In this document: positions 19,626 to 28,201 of the stretch, piece by piece | Position numbering within the stretch: the first letter of the stretch is position 1 | How the letters are laid out: the number at the start of each line of letters is the position of its first letter | DNA from: Parasphingorhabdus flavimaris | GTDB lineage: Bacteria; Pseudomonadota; Alphaproteobacteria; Sphingomonadales; Sphingomonadaceae | Direction of reading: 5' to 3' | DNA: 64,000 nucleotides | Assembly (NCBI RefSeq): GCF_013371215.1 | Contig: NZ_JABWMH010000004.1 | Location: 186,001 to 250,000 of the forward strand | The notes under the pieces: model-generated | Databases searched by the model: none | Seen by the model: the letters and a program-made list of their open reading frames with translations, nothing else | Told to the model about the DNA's origin: nothing | Made by a program: the position numbers and the translations under genes

Positions 19626-20366
19626 TTATAGCAGCAAACCGCCGTCGGCGATAATCGTCTGGCCGACGATATAGCCAGCCAGCGGTGAGGCGAGGAACAG
19701 GGCGAGGCCCGCCATGTCATCCGGATCGCCGATTCTGCCGACCGGGATCGACTTGACGGTTGCTTCCCGGCGCTGGGGATTGTCGGTGGTGACCTTGGTC
19801 ATCTTGGTCGCGATCAGTCCGGGCGCAATGCCGTTGACGCGGATGCCGTCCGGAGCCCAGGCCTTGCCCAGAGTCCGCGTCAAACCGGCAGCACCGGCCT
19901 TGGAGGCATTATAGCCGGGGTTGCCGACCGTCGCGTGGAAGGCCGCGGTGGAACTGATGATGATCAGCGAGCCTTTGGCCTGTTTCAGCAGATCGTGAAA
20001 CTCTCCTGCGCAGGTCATCAGGCTGTTGAGGTTGACCTGGACGACCCTGGCGAAATTCTCCGGTTCGAATTCTGCGCGCTTGTACATCACCATGCCCTGG
20101 GAGCAGACGAGTATGTCCAGCCTGTCGAACTTCTGGCGGAGCGCAATGATAGCGCTATCGTCGGCGGCATCGAGCTGGTGGTAGGTCAGACCCACAAGGT
20201 CGGAGCCTTCAGCCGCATCATAGTCGGTCTCGCTGGCCCGCGTTCCGGTTACATGGACATCTGCGCCCTGGTTGCGAAAGGCGTGCGCGGTGGCATTGCC
20301 GATGCCGCTGGATCCGCCGATGATGCAGACGGTCTGGCCATTATAGTCGAGCGATGGATCGATCAT
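19626..20366 (-). CDS. SDR family oxidoreductase
   Basis: A 246-residue NAD(P)-dependent short-chain dehydrogenase of classical type. The cofactor loop is IIGGSSGIGNATA near residue 15, the NNAG-region equivalent is LVCSQGMVMYKRA, the catalytic Ser is in IISSTAAFH, and YNASKAGAAGL gives Tyr-x-x-x-Lys. The usual Asn-Ala-Gly is changed to SQG. C-terminal PVGRIGDPDDMAGLALFLAS and IIADGG are standard. It is convergent with the acyl-CoA dehydrogenases and divergent from the second SDR. Likely part of an acyl or alcohol oxidation pathway; substrate unknown. Confidence 0.9.
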   Translation of the reverse strand: MIDPSLDYNGQTVCIIGGSSGIGNATAHAFRNQGADVHVTGTRASETDYDAAEGSDLVGLTYHQLDAADDSAIIALRQKFDRLDILVCSQGMVMYKRAEFEPENFARVVQVNLNSLMTCAGEFHDLLKQAKGSLIIISSTAAFHATVGNPGYNASKAGAAGLTRTLGKAWAPDGIRVNGIAPGLIATKMTKVTTDNPQRREATVKSIPVGRIGDPDDMAGLALFLASPLAGYIVGQTIIADGGLLL

Positions 20367-20456
20367 TTTTTTCTGTCTCCTGTATGATTGACTATTGGCC
20401 GAGCATTTGCCGATCGTCTAGACCCTGTTGCATCATCAGGCCGGAGCAATGACATT

Positions 20457-21227
20457 ATGGATATTCCCTTTTCCCTCGAAGGACGCACCGCGCTGATTGC
20501 CGGTGCCTCGTCCGGCTTTGGTGCGCGGTTCGCGATTCTTTTTGCGGCGGCGGGTGCCAATGTGGTGCTCGGTGCCCGGCGAACCGACCGGACAGATGCG
20601 CTGGCCCAGCAGATTGTCGATGCCGGCGGCAGGGCGCTGGCGGTGCCGCTGGACGTTACCGACGAAGCGTCGGTCGTCGCGGCTTATGATGCAGCGGAGG
20701 CGGCTTTTGGAACGGTCGATACGATCATCGCCAATGCCGGAGTGGCAGCACCCGGGCGAGCAACCGAGGTCGCAGCAGATCGGCTGCAGACGTTGCTCGA
20801 TACCAATTTCAAGGGGGTCTATCTGGTGGCGCGCGAGGGTGCCAAACGCCTGATTGCTTCCGGTAGCCGAGAAAAGGGCAATGGCCGGATCGTGATTGTC
20901 GGATCGATCACCTCGCGGCAAACCGGCGACGGCGACAGCGCCTATGCGGCCAGCAAGGCCGGCATAACCCATCTTGGCCGCAATTTTGCGCGCGAATGGA
21001 TACGGCAGGGGATCAATGTGAATATCATCCACCCCGGCTATATCGCTACCGAAATCCAGGGCGACTGGTACCAGACCGCTGGCGGCGAAGCGCAGATTGC
21101 CGGATTCCATCGCCGCCGCTTGCAGGATATCGAATCACTCGATCCGATGATGCTCTATCTCTCGTCCGATGCCTCGCAGATGGTAACCGGATCGGATATG
21201 GTCGTCGACGACGGCCAATCGCTCTGA
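20457..21227 (+). CDS. SDR family oxidoreductase
   Basis: A 256-residue short-chain dehydrogenase. ATG at 20457 gives MDIPFSLEGRTALIAGASSGFG, with the nucleotide loop GASSGFG; longer in-frame readings run into the promoter region shared with the first SDR. ANAGVAAPG is the NAG motif, the catalytic Ser is in IVGSITSRQ and YAASKAGITHLGRNF holds Tyr and Lys. SDQM-type end VTGSDMVVDDGQSL is typical of 3-oxoacyl reductase or 3-hydroxyacyl-CoA dehydrogenase-like SDRs. Role beside the acyl-CoA dehydrogenases fits beta-oxidation-like steps; this is inference. Confidence 0.9.
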   Translation: MDIPFSLEGRTALIAGASSGFGARFAILFAAAGANVVLGARRTDRTDALAQQIVDAGGRALAVPLDVTDEASVVAAYDAAEAAFGTVDTIIANAGVAAPGRATEVAADRLQTLLDTNFKGVYLVAREGAKRLIASGSREKGNGRIVIVGSITSRQTGDGDSAYAASKAGITHLGRNFAREWIRQGINVNIIHPGYIATEIQGDWYQTAGGEAQIAGFHRRRLQDIESLDPMMLYLSSDASQMVTGSDMVVDDGQSL

Positions 21228-21274
21228 CCCGCAGACCGGGCTAAAGCTCTGGTCACGCGATTCAATCCGACGGT

Positions 21275-23140
21275 CTAGGCAGCGACGCTCCCGGGCTGAA
21301 CCGGCGCCGGCAGTCCGGTTTCCGCCAGACAATTGGCGCGGAGCGTTTCGATATCCGGGCCAAAGTTGAACGGTCCGTCGGTCTCGACGATATTTTCCGC
21401 CATTTCCGCGCGCAGGCTTTCAGTGGACGGACCATCGACGCTGCCATCGCTGGCAATCACCACGCCATAATCGCGGGCGCCTTTGGCGGTGACCAGGCCC
21501 TGCCTGATTTCCAGCGCAACCAGTTCAGGGTCGCGCTCGAGCGGGTTGCCCCAGCCGCCCCCGCCCCAGGTGATGAAGTGAAGCAGATCGCCTTCGCGCA
21601 CCTCGATGCCGTCCTGCTTGTTGCCGACCACCTCTTTTGATCCATCCGCGCGCTCGAGTATTTTGGTCGCCCGGTCACCCGGCTGGCCTCCGTTGACGCC
21701 CCAGGGATAGGTGAACCAGCGATCGTCGTGGATCGCCACCGTTCCGGGTTCGAGGAAGCGGTAGGTCATGTGGATGCCGTTGCCGCCGCGAAACAGGCCT
21801 GCGCCACCGCTGTCCGGCTTGGCTTCATAGCGTTCGATTCTGAGCGGGAAATATTTCTCGAGAAATTCGTTCGGCACATTGGTGAAGCCGGGCCACAGCG
21901 AGTGACCATCCGGGCCATCGCCAAAGGGTCGGCCGGGAATGCCGCCAAAGCCGATCTGGAAGAGCTGGAACCATTCACCCGACTTGTCGAAACCGGAATA
22001 CATCAGATGCGGGCTGGAGGAGAATCCGGCGCCGTTGAGGAATTCCGGCTGGCGCTGGCCGAGAAGACCGCCCAATATGTCGAAAATCCGGCCCAGCGCA
22101 TGGGTGCGTCCGGCGAGCGCGGCCGGATATTTCGGCTTGAGCAGCGAGCCTTCCGGAATGCGCACGTCGACCAGATCATAGAAGCCGTCGTTGAACAATA
22201 TCTGCGGATCAAAGACCATGATCATGTAGATGCCGAAGAACATCTTGAACATATTCTCGTTGAGGAAGAAGTTGATCGAGCTCGGCGCCTGCGGGTCGGT
22301 GCCCTCGAAATCGAGGATCACCTTGCCGTCCTCGCGCCACATCTTGCAGCTGATCTTGTAGGGGCCGAAACCGACGCCGTCGTCGCAGATATAGTCGCTG
22401 AAGCTGACCGGTTCCTCGCCGATGCTGGTCTCGATCAGATGTTTCATGGCGCGGTGGTTGCGTGCCAGCAGCAGATCGGTGGCGCCGGCAAATTCATCCT
22501 CGCCAAAGCGCGCACACATTTCATCGACCCGGCGGGCCGCCACCCGGCAGGAAGCAATCAGCGCGTTGAGATCGGCGGCGCACCAGTCCGGCTTGCGGCT
22601 CTGGTGCAGGACGACCTTCACCATCTCCTCGTTATAGACGCCCTTTTGATAGATTTTCACCGGCGGTATGCGGACACCTTCCTCGAACACGCTCTTGCTG
22701 TCGATCGGAATCGAGCCGGCGACCTTGCCGCCGATATCGGACTGGTGACCGAACATGGCGGTCCAGGCGACAAGCCGCCCACCGCGATAGACCGGCAGCA
22801 ACACCAGCCAGTCATTATTATGGCTGACCGCGCCGTCGCAACTGTACGGATCGCTGAGGAAGATCATGTCGCCTTCCTCGATCGTGCCGGGATAGGAGCG
22901 CAGGAAGCCGTCGATGAAGCTGCCGAACTGGCCGACCACCATCTTGCCGGCGCGGTCGGCGATCAGGGGAAAGGCGTCGCCCTGTTCCCTGATGCCCGGC
23001 GACATGGCGGTGCGCACGAGGGTTGCGTCCATCTCGATCCGAGCGTTGCGCAAGGCATTTTCCATGATGTCGAGCGTGACCGGGTCGACCTCGACCTTGT
23101 TGAAGGGAGCATTGTTGGTTTCGATAATCTGTGCGGGCAT
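21275..23140 (-). CDS. Hydantoinase/oxoprolinase family protein, subunit B (HyuB type)
   Basis: A 621-residue protein of the HyuB family. HyuAB-type enzymes use ATP to open cyclic amides (N-methylhydantoin, 5-oxoproline, lactams) or, in acetone and acetophenone carboxylases, to carboxylate ketones. Family segments: VDPVTLDIMENALRNARIEM near the start, DPYSCDGAVSHNNDW (a metal-binding-like DPY...H), GSIPIDSKSVFEEGVRIPP and the C-terminal WGVNGGQPGDRATKI and HFITWGGGGWGNPLERDP. It begins 1 nt after the subunit A stop, so both subunits are made together. Which ring or ketone is used cannot be told from the sequence. Confidence 0.92.
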   Translation of the reverse strand: MPAQIIETNNAPFNKVEVDPVTLDIMENALRNARIEMDATLVRTAMSPGIREQGDAFPLIADRAGKMVVGQFGSFIDGFLRSYPGTIEEGDMIFLSDPYSCDGAVSHNNDWLVLLPVYRGGRLVAWTAMFGHQSDIGGKVAGSIPIDSKSVFEEGVRIPPVKIYQKGVYNEEMVKVVLHQSRKPDWCAADLNALIASCRVAARRVDEMCARFGEDEFAGATDLLLARNHRAMKHLIETSIGEEPVSFSDYICDDGVGFGPYKISCKMWREDGKVILDFEGTDPQAPSSINFFLNENMFKMFFGIYMIMVFDPQILFNDGFYDLVDVRIPEGSLLKPKYPAALAGRTHALGRIFDILGGLLGQRQPEFLNGAGFSSSPHLMYSGFDKSGEWFQLFQIGFGGIPGRPFGDGPDGHSLWPGFTNVPNEFLEKYFPLRIERYEAKPDSGGAGLFRGGNGIHMTYRFLEPGTVAIHDDRWFTYPWGVNGGQPGDRATKILERADGSKEVVGNKQDGIEVREGDLLHFITWGGGGWGNPLERDPELVALEIRQGLVTAKGARDYGVVIASDGSVDGPSTESLRAEMAENIVETDGPFNFGPDIETLRANCLAETGLPAPVQPGSVAA

Positions 23141-23141
23141 A

Positions 23142-25196
23142 TCAGGCTCCTTCCACCAGGTTGATGATCAGATTGCCATGGTCGTCGACCAGCGCTTCGC
23201 AGCCGCTGTGCACGAGCGTGGTGCTATCCATTTCGGTGACGATGGCGGGCCCCGATATGCTGTTGCCGGCCTTCAGCAGCGCGCGGTCGTAAATCACCGC
23301 ATCTTGCATCTTGCCGTCCATATAGAGCTGGTGATCGCGGGTTTTTGCAGCCGACGGGTCGGCATCCCCCTTTTCGATCACTGGTGGCGCAACGTCGGCG
23401 GACTTGCCGAGCGCGACCGCGCGAACATTGACGATCTCGTGTGGTGTCTCGTCCAGATTGAAGGTGAACAAGCGCTCATGCTCGGTATCGAAGCGGGTGA
23501 TCAGGCTGGCGATGGAAAGACCTGCGGGTTCCACCGACAGCGGAATTTCGAAGGCCTGGCCGGCGTAGCGGATATCGATTTCATAGAGCAATTCGATATC
23601 GCCGGGCGCGACATCCTCGGCCTCCAGTTCCTGTTTGACCTGCGCGCCGAGGCTGTCGAGATAGGCGGTGAGCTCTTCGTCGCTGGTGTTCTGCACCATC
23701 TTGTTGAAGCTGCGCTGGGTTTCGACCCGTTGCCGTGTGGTCGCGTCGCCATAGGCGCAGAGCACACCGGGTGAAGGCGGGATGATCACCGGCCAGCTGT
23801 TCATCAGCTTGCCCATCGCATTGGCGTGCAGCGGTCCGGCACCGCCAAATCCCATCAGAGCAAAGTCGCGCGGGTCATAGCCCTGCTGGACCGAGACCAG
23901 CCGCAGCGCGCCAAACATATTTTCATTCACGATGTCGATGATACCGGCGGCGGCGTCCATCAGGTCGATGCCCAGCGCGTCGGAAATCGTCTGCACCGAT
24001 TTTTTGGCCCCTTCGCGATCCAGGGTGAAGCTGCCTCCCAGCAGGGACTCCGGCAAATAGCCGAGCACGACATTGGCGTCGGTCACCGTCGGCAATTCGC
24101 CACCCTTGCCATAAGCCACCGGCCCGGGCACCGCGCCGGCGCTTTCAGGGCCGACCCGCAGCGCCTTGGTCAGCTCGGGCACGAAGGCGATCGAGCCGCC
24201 ACCCGCGCCGACGGTTTTGACGTCGATGGAAGAAGCGCGGACATTCAGGTCACCGACCGAGGTCTCCCGTTGCAACCGCGCGGCACCGTTTTCGATCAGC
24301 GCCACATCGGTCGACGTGCCGCCCATGTCGAGCGTGAGAATATTTTTCACGCCCGCGCTTTTCGCCACCCAGACGGCCCCGGCGACACCGCCGGCCGGTC
24401 CCGACATCAGCAGGTTGACCGGCGCTTCGGCGCTTTTTTCCGCCGACATCAATCCGCCATCGGAGCGCAGCAGATTGAGCTTTGCCTTGCTACCCCAATC
24501 CTTCAGCTCCCGTTCCAGATTGCCGACATAGCGCGCGACCGCCGGGCGTACGGCGCTATTGGCGATGGTGGTGAGGGCGCGTTCATATTCCTGCATCTCC
24601 GGCAGGATGTCGGAGGAGATGGAAATCGGAATATCGGGAAAGACTTCGGCGCAAATGGCGGCGACCGCCTTTTCGTGCCGACCGTCCACATAGCTGTTCA
24701 TCAGACAGATGGTCAGCGCCTCGATTTCTTCCGATGCTTTCAGCCGTTCCAGCCGGGCTCGCATTTCCGCCTCGTCCAGCTCGCGAACGGTCTTGCCTTC
24801 GGCATCCATCCGTTCCGGCGCCTCGATCGTGCGTTCGAGCGCTGCCATGGGTTCGGGTTTCGGCCAGATGATCCAGGCGGCGAGGCCACCGGGTACCAGA
24901 CTGCGGGCAATCTGCATCAAATGGCGATAGCCGTCGGTGACGACCAGCCCGACTTTGGCGATCTTCTTTTCCAGCACTGCGTTGGTCGCGACGGTGGTGC
25001 CGTGCAGAAACAGGTCGATATCGGCGGGTGCAATATTCTGGCGTTCGCAAAGGCCCCTTGCGCCATTAATAACCGCCTGGGAGGGGTCGCTTGGGGTTGA
25101 GGGCACCTTGTCGCGGAACGTCCGGCCGGTCGCTTCGTCAATCAGCAGCAGGTCGGTAAAAGTTCCACCGACGTCGACACCCAATCGATACCCCAT
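23142..25196 (-). CDS. Hydantoinase/oxoprolinase family protein, subunit A (HyuA type)
   Basis: A 684-residue ATP-binding subunit with an ASKHA-type fold. The phosphate loop GVDVGGTFTDLLLID is at residues 6-20, LFLHGTTVATNAVLEKK near 65, and NILTLDMGGTSTDVALI plus GAGGGSIAFV supply the second phosphate site. FALMGFGGAGPLHANAMG is the usual C-terminal domain motif. Spacing to subunit B is 1 nt and to the upstream lyase 29 nt, so lyase, A and B form one operon read from the operator-containing promoter at 26150. It should activate the carbonyl of the substrate by phosphorylation. Confidence 0.93.
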   Translation of the reverse strand: MGYRLGVDVGGTFTDLLLIDEATGRTFRDKVPSTPSDPSQAVINGARGLCERQNIAPADIDLFLHGTTVATNAVLEKKIAKVGLVVTDGYRHLMQIARSLVPGGLAAWIIWPKPEPMAALERTIEAPERMDAEGKTVRELDEAEMRARLERLKASEEIEALTICLMNSYVDGRHEKAVAAICAEVFPDIPISISSDILPEMQEYERALTTIANSAVRPAVARYVGNLERELKDWGSKAKLNLLRSDGGLMSAEKSAEAPVNLLMSGPAGGVAGAVWVAKSAGVKNILTLDMGGTSTDVALIENGAARLQRETSVGDLNVRASSIDVKTVGAGGGSIAFVPELTKALRVGPESAGAVPGPVAYGKGGELPTVTDANVVLGYLPESLLGGSFTLDREGAKKSVQTISDALGIDLMDAAAGIIDIVNENMFGALRLVSVQQGYDPRDFALMGFGGAGPLHANAMGKLMNSWPVIIPPSPGVLCAYGDATTRQRVETQRSFNKMVQNTSDEELTAYLDSLGAQVKQELEAEDVAPGDIELLYEIDIRYAGQAFEIPLSVEPAGLSIASLITRFDTEHERLFTFNLDETPHEIVNVRAVALGKSADVAPPVIEKGDADPSAAKTRDHQLYMDGKMQDAVIYDRALLKAGNSISGPAIVTEMDSTTLVHSGCEALVDDHGNLIINLVEGA

Positions 25197-25225
25197 ATTT
25201 TACACTCTCTCTTATATTATGTCAT

Positions 25226-26146
25226 TCAGGCTTCGGCTCTCGCAACCAGAGACGGCAACGGTCGCCCGAGAATCGATTCAAACCACTGGTTGGTGGCTAT
25301 GGCTTTTTGCAGATCGAGATCATGGTCAATGCCGGAACGGTTCAGCAGATTGACCAGATCTTCCGTGGCGATGTTGCCAGTGGCATTGGGCGCGAACGGA
25401 CAGCCTCCGAGCCCGCCGAGGCTGGAATCGAGCGTCGACACACCCGCCTGAACCGCGGCCCACGCATTGGCGATGCCGGTGTTGCGGGTGTCATGGAAAT
25501 GGGCGCGCATGGAGATATGGTCGGGAAGCAATTCCCTGAGACGGCCGAACAGGTCGGTGACCTGCGCCGGCACGCCGACACCTATCGTGTCGGCCAGGGC
25601 AATTTCCGTGGGGTCTTCGGCGGCCATTTCCTGAGCGATATGCATTACGGTTTTGGGATCCACAGCGCCTTCGAACGGACAGCCAAAGGCAGCCGAGATG
25701 GTGACTTGTGCCTTCAGTCCCTCGGCCTTGGCGAAACGGATCATCTCGCGATTTTCTTTGATCCCCTGCTCAATGGTCTGGCCCTGGTTCTTTTCACCGA
25801 ATGTATTGCTGGCCACTATAACGCAACCGGCTTCGTCAATGCCGCGCTTGTTGCCTTCGCGCGTCGCCAGTCCGCGCAGCACACCGCGCTTGTTCAGGCA
25901 GAGGCCGATATAGGAGATATCGTCGCGGTCGGGCAGACCGGCGATCACCGCTTCGGCATCGGCCATTTGCGGAACCCGGCCGGGGTGGACAAAGCTCGCC
26001 ACTTCGATGCGCTTGACTCCGGCGTCGAGCATCCGGGTGATCAGGCCCAGCTTGTCCGCCGTCGAAATGATCTCCGCTTCATTCTGTAGCCCGTCCCGGG
26101 GACCGACTTCCAATATTGACACGGCAGTGCGAGTATCTGTGCTCAT
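25226..26146 (-). CDS. HMG-CoA lyase family protein (DRE-TIM metallolyase)
   Basis: A 306-residue lyase that should cleave a 3-hydroxy-3-methylglutaryl-CoA-like thioester to acetyl-CoA and an oxo acid. VGPRDGLQNEAEI carries the catalytic Arg and metal-binding Asp; MRAHFHDTRNTGIANAW holds the His-x-His pair; GLGGCPFAPNATGN carries the conserved loop Cys. Active-site residues are thus complete. ATG at 26146 was chosen because longer readings cross the promoter. No Shine-Dalgarno is visible and a TATACA box sits at -7 to -12 from the start codon, so the mRNA may be leaderless. First gene of the lyase-HyuA-HyuB operon. Confidence 0.9.
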   Translation of the reverse strand: MSTDTRTAVSILEVGPRDGLQNEAEIISTADKLGLITRMLDAGVKRIEVASFVHPGRVPQMADAEAVIAGLPDRDDISYIGLCLNKRGVLRGLATREGNKRGIDEAGCVIVASNTFGEKNQGQTIEQGIKENREMIRFAKAEGLKAQVTISAAFGCPFEGAVDPKTVMHIAQEMAAEDPTEIALADTIGVGVPAQVTDLFGRLRELLPDHISMRAHFHDTRNTGIANAWAAVQAGVSTLDSSLGGLGGCPFAPNATGNIATEDLVNLLNRSGIDHDLDLQKAIATNQWFESILGRPLPSLVARAEA

Positions 26147-26150
26147 ATAA

Positions 26151-26162
26151 ATTGTATACAAT
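26151..26162. promoter_or_regulatory. Palindromic operator ATTGTATACAAT, copy 1 (predicted GntR site)
   Basis: A perfect 12-bp palindrome in the 64-bp gap between the divergent lyase and CoA-transferase genes. An identical copy lies at 28136-28147 beside the GntR/FCD regulator gene. It covers the presumed minus-strand -10 box TATACA (26153-26158), which has a -35-like TATACA 17 bp upstream (26176-26181). FCD-type GntR proteins commonly bind short palindromes of this kind, so repression by the local regulator is inferred. Confidence 0.75.
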
Positions 26163-26210
26163 CCTGTTTGCGCTTTGTATAGGGGAAAGCATGATGCGGG
26201 AGTATTTTTC

Positions 26211-27392
26211 ATGACGCAAGGGGCGTTGACAGGATTGCGGCTGATCGAAATGGGTCAGCTGATTGCGGGGCCGTTCTGCGGCCAGCTGATGGGCGACCAT
26301 GGGGCAGAAGTGATCAAGATCGAACCGCCGAAGGTCGGCGACGCGATGCGCAGCTGGGGTCAGGGCATTCCGCTCTGGTTCTCTGTTGTCGGCCGCAACA
26401 AAAAGTCGATCACGCTTAATCTGCGCGAAAAAGAAGGACAGGCGATCGTCAAGCAGCTGGTCGAGAAATCCGACTTTCTGTTGGAGAATTTCCGTGCCGG
26501 TACGATGGAAAAATGGGGTCTGGATTACGAGACGCTGAGCGCGATCAACAAGGGCCTGATCATGATCCGTGTCTCTGGCTATGGCCAGACCGGACCCTAT
26601 TCGCACCGGGCCGGCTATGGCGGCATAGGCGAGGCCATGGGCGGCATGCGCTATATCATGGGCGAGCCCGACCGGCCGCCAAGCCGCGCTGGCCTGTCGA
26701 TTGGCGATTCGCTCGCCGCGACCTACGCCTGTCTTGGCGGGCTGATGGCGCTGGAGCACCGGCACAAGACCGGCGAGGGACAGGTCGTCGATTCAGCCAT
26801 TTACGAAGCGGTGCTGGCGAATATGGAATCGACCATCGCGGAATATACGGTGGCGGGCCATATCCGCGAGCGGACGGGATCGATCCTGCCGAAAATTGCG
26901 CCCTCCAATGTCTATCCGACCAGCGACGGCAGTATATTGATCGGCGGCAATCAGGACAGTGTCTGGAAGCGCATGGCGGCGATGATGGGCCGGCCGGAAC
27001 TGGGCGAGGATCCACGCTATGCGACCCATGTCGCGCGTGGTGAAAACCAGACCGAGCTGGACGAACTGATCATGGAATGGACCAAAGGGATAAAAAGCCA
27101 GGAATTGCTGGATATGTGCGAGGAACATGGGGTTCCCGCCGGCAATGTCTATCGCGCTCCCGAAATGCTCGAAGACCCCCATTTCAAGGCACGCGAGGCC
27201 CTGGTCGAGATGGACCACCCGCAGCACGAGCATTTCGTCATGCAGAATGTCGCGCCGAAATTGTCCAAGACTCCCGGCCATATCGATAGTGTCGGGCCGG
27301 ATCTGGGTGCGCATAATGAAGCCGTTTATGGCGAGCTTCTGGGCATGGACAGCGCGAAAATGAACGACTTGCGGGAGCGGGGTATTATCTGA
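26211..27392 (+). CDS. CaiB/BaiF (class III) CoA transferase
   Basis: A 393-residue family III CoA transferase, moving CoA between acyl-CoA and a free carboxylic acid. GLRLIEMGQLIAGPFCGQL, HGAEVIKIEPP and KSITLNLREKEG are family N-terminal segments; GLSIGDSLAATYACLGGLMAL carries the conserved catalytic Asp (GD). The start ATG 26211 has GGGAG eight bases upstream; the frame is open to a TTG at 26175 that lies in the promoter. It diverges from the lyase-HyuAB operon and ends 13 nt from the convergent GntR gene. It probably activates the cluster's substrate acid. Confidence 0.93.
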   Translation: MTQGALTGLRLIEMGQLIAGPFCGQLMGDHGAEVIKIEPPKVGDAMRSWGQGIPLWFSVVGRNKKSITLNLREKEGQAIVKQLVEKSDFLLENFRAGTMEKWGLDYETLSAINKGLIMIRVSGYGQTGPYSHRAGYGGIGEAMGGMRYIMGEPDRPPSRAGLSIGDSLAATYACLGGLMALEHRHKTGEGQVVDSAIYEAVLANMESTIAEYTVAGHIRERTGSILPKIAPSNVYPTSDGSILIGGNQDSVWKRMAAMMGRPELGEDPRYATHVARGENQTELDELIMEWTKGIKSQELLDMCEEHGVPAGNVYRAPEMLEDPHFKAREALVEMDHPQHEHFVMQNVAPKLSKTPGHIDSVGPDLGAHNEAVYGELLGMDSAKMNDLRERGII

Positions 27393-27405
27393 AATCTGTA
27401 TCCAG

Positions 27406-28059
27406 TCAGTCTTCCACGGTTCGCGCCGATGCGCTGCTGAAGCTGTGGAAAGCGCGCCGGATATGGCTGGTCATCACCGCACCGGCCCAGACCTGATCCC
27501 TGGCGGTAAAGGCGGCGATCAGTTCATCATGATCGAGTCCCGACTGGACCAGGTCCTCCTGTGAATAGTGATTGGCGGTGCGACGGACCACTGGCTGTTC
27601 GACCAGCGCCGGCAGCAGCTTGCTCAGCCTTGGTGACTGCGCACATGCGAGGATCAGGTCGTGAAACTGCCGGTTGGCGTCCAGAAAAGTCCCGATGTCG
27701 GGCTTGGGCCGATTGACGGCCTCGGTCAGAATTTCATTGATCTCGCGCAACCGGACAAGGCTGTCGCCGTCCATGCGCTGTGCCGCCCGCTCGGCGGCAT
27801 GGGATTCCAGCATCGCCCGCAATGTGAACATTTCATCAATTTCATCATCGGACCAGTCCGCGACCGAAAGTCGCTTGGAGGCGCTGCGCACCAGCAGCAT
27901 CTCGTTCTCCAGGCGCTGAACCGCATCGCGCACCGGGGTTCGCGACACGCCGGAAATCTCGGAAAGCCGTTCCTCGGTCAATTGCATACCCGGATGGGCT
28001 TCTCCGTACAGGATGAAGCTGCGGATTTTTTCATAGGCGGTGTCGGAAGCGCGGCTCAT
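27406..28059 (-). CDS. GntR family transcriptional regulator, FCD subfamily
   Basis: A 217-residue regulator. The N-terminal winged helix-turn-helix has LTEERLSEISGVSRTPVRDAV at about residues 27-47, and the all-helical FCD effector domain follows, with FLDANRQFHDLILACA carrying the Asp/His metal or ligand residues and a later SGLDHDELIAAFTARD His. Such proteins usually respond to small carboxylic acids. Two identical palindromes, 77 bp upstream of its own start and in front of the lyase/CoA-transferase pair, are its likely sites. It therefore probably controls itself, the lyase-HyuAB operon, the CoA transferase and the downstream uptake operon. Confidence 0.93.
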   Translation of the reverse strand: MSRASDTAYEKIRSFILYGEAHPGMQLTEERLSEISGVSRTPVRDAVQRLENEMLLVRSASKRLSVADWSDDEIDEMFTLRAMLESHAAERAAQRMDGDSLVRLREINEILTEAVNRPKPDIGTFLDANRQFHDLILACAQSPRLSKLLPALVEQPVVRRTANHYSQEDLVQSGLDHDELIAAFTARDQVWAGAVMTSHIRRAFHSFSSASARTVED

Positions 28060-28135
28060 GGACAGGCTATTGGCGGATTAAGCACGATTGAGCAAGTCCT
28101 GACCAGAACGGGCAATTTCCGCTTGACGGACGGCA

Positions 28136-28147
28136 ATTGTATACAAT
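28136..28147. promoter_or_regulatory. Palindromic operator ATTGTATACAAT, copy 2 (predicted GntR site)
   Basis: Identical to the palindrome at 26151-26162. It lies between the divergent GntR gene and the racemase-like gene, inside the spacer of a plus-strand promoter candidate (TTGACG at 28123-28128, TAGAAC at 28147-28152, 18-bp spacer). Binding there would block RNA polymerase, which fits a repressor. Confidence 0.75.
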
Positions 28148-28177
28148 AGAACGTCATCAGGGAGTCTTTACATCACC

Positions 28178-28201
28178 ATGACTGAACCGAAATTGCTATG
28201 A
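28178..28201 (+). CDS. Possible 7-residue leader peptide ahead of the racemase-like gene
   Basis: ATG 28178 opens a micro-ORF reading MTEPKLL whose TGA overlaps the ATG at 28198 (ATGA). A GGGAG lies 13 bases before it, whereas the racemase-like gene has no Shine-Dalgarno of its own. Translational coupling through the micro-ORF is possible; chance is not excluded. Confidence 0.35.
   Translation: MTEPKLL

Noticed and set aside
21728-25100. Long plus-strand open frames over hyuB and hyuA
   Set aside because: Composition and lack of motifs show them to be antisense shadows of the hydantoinase subunits.
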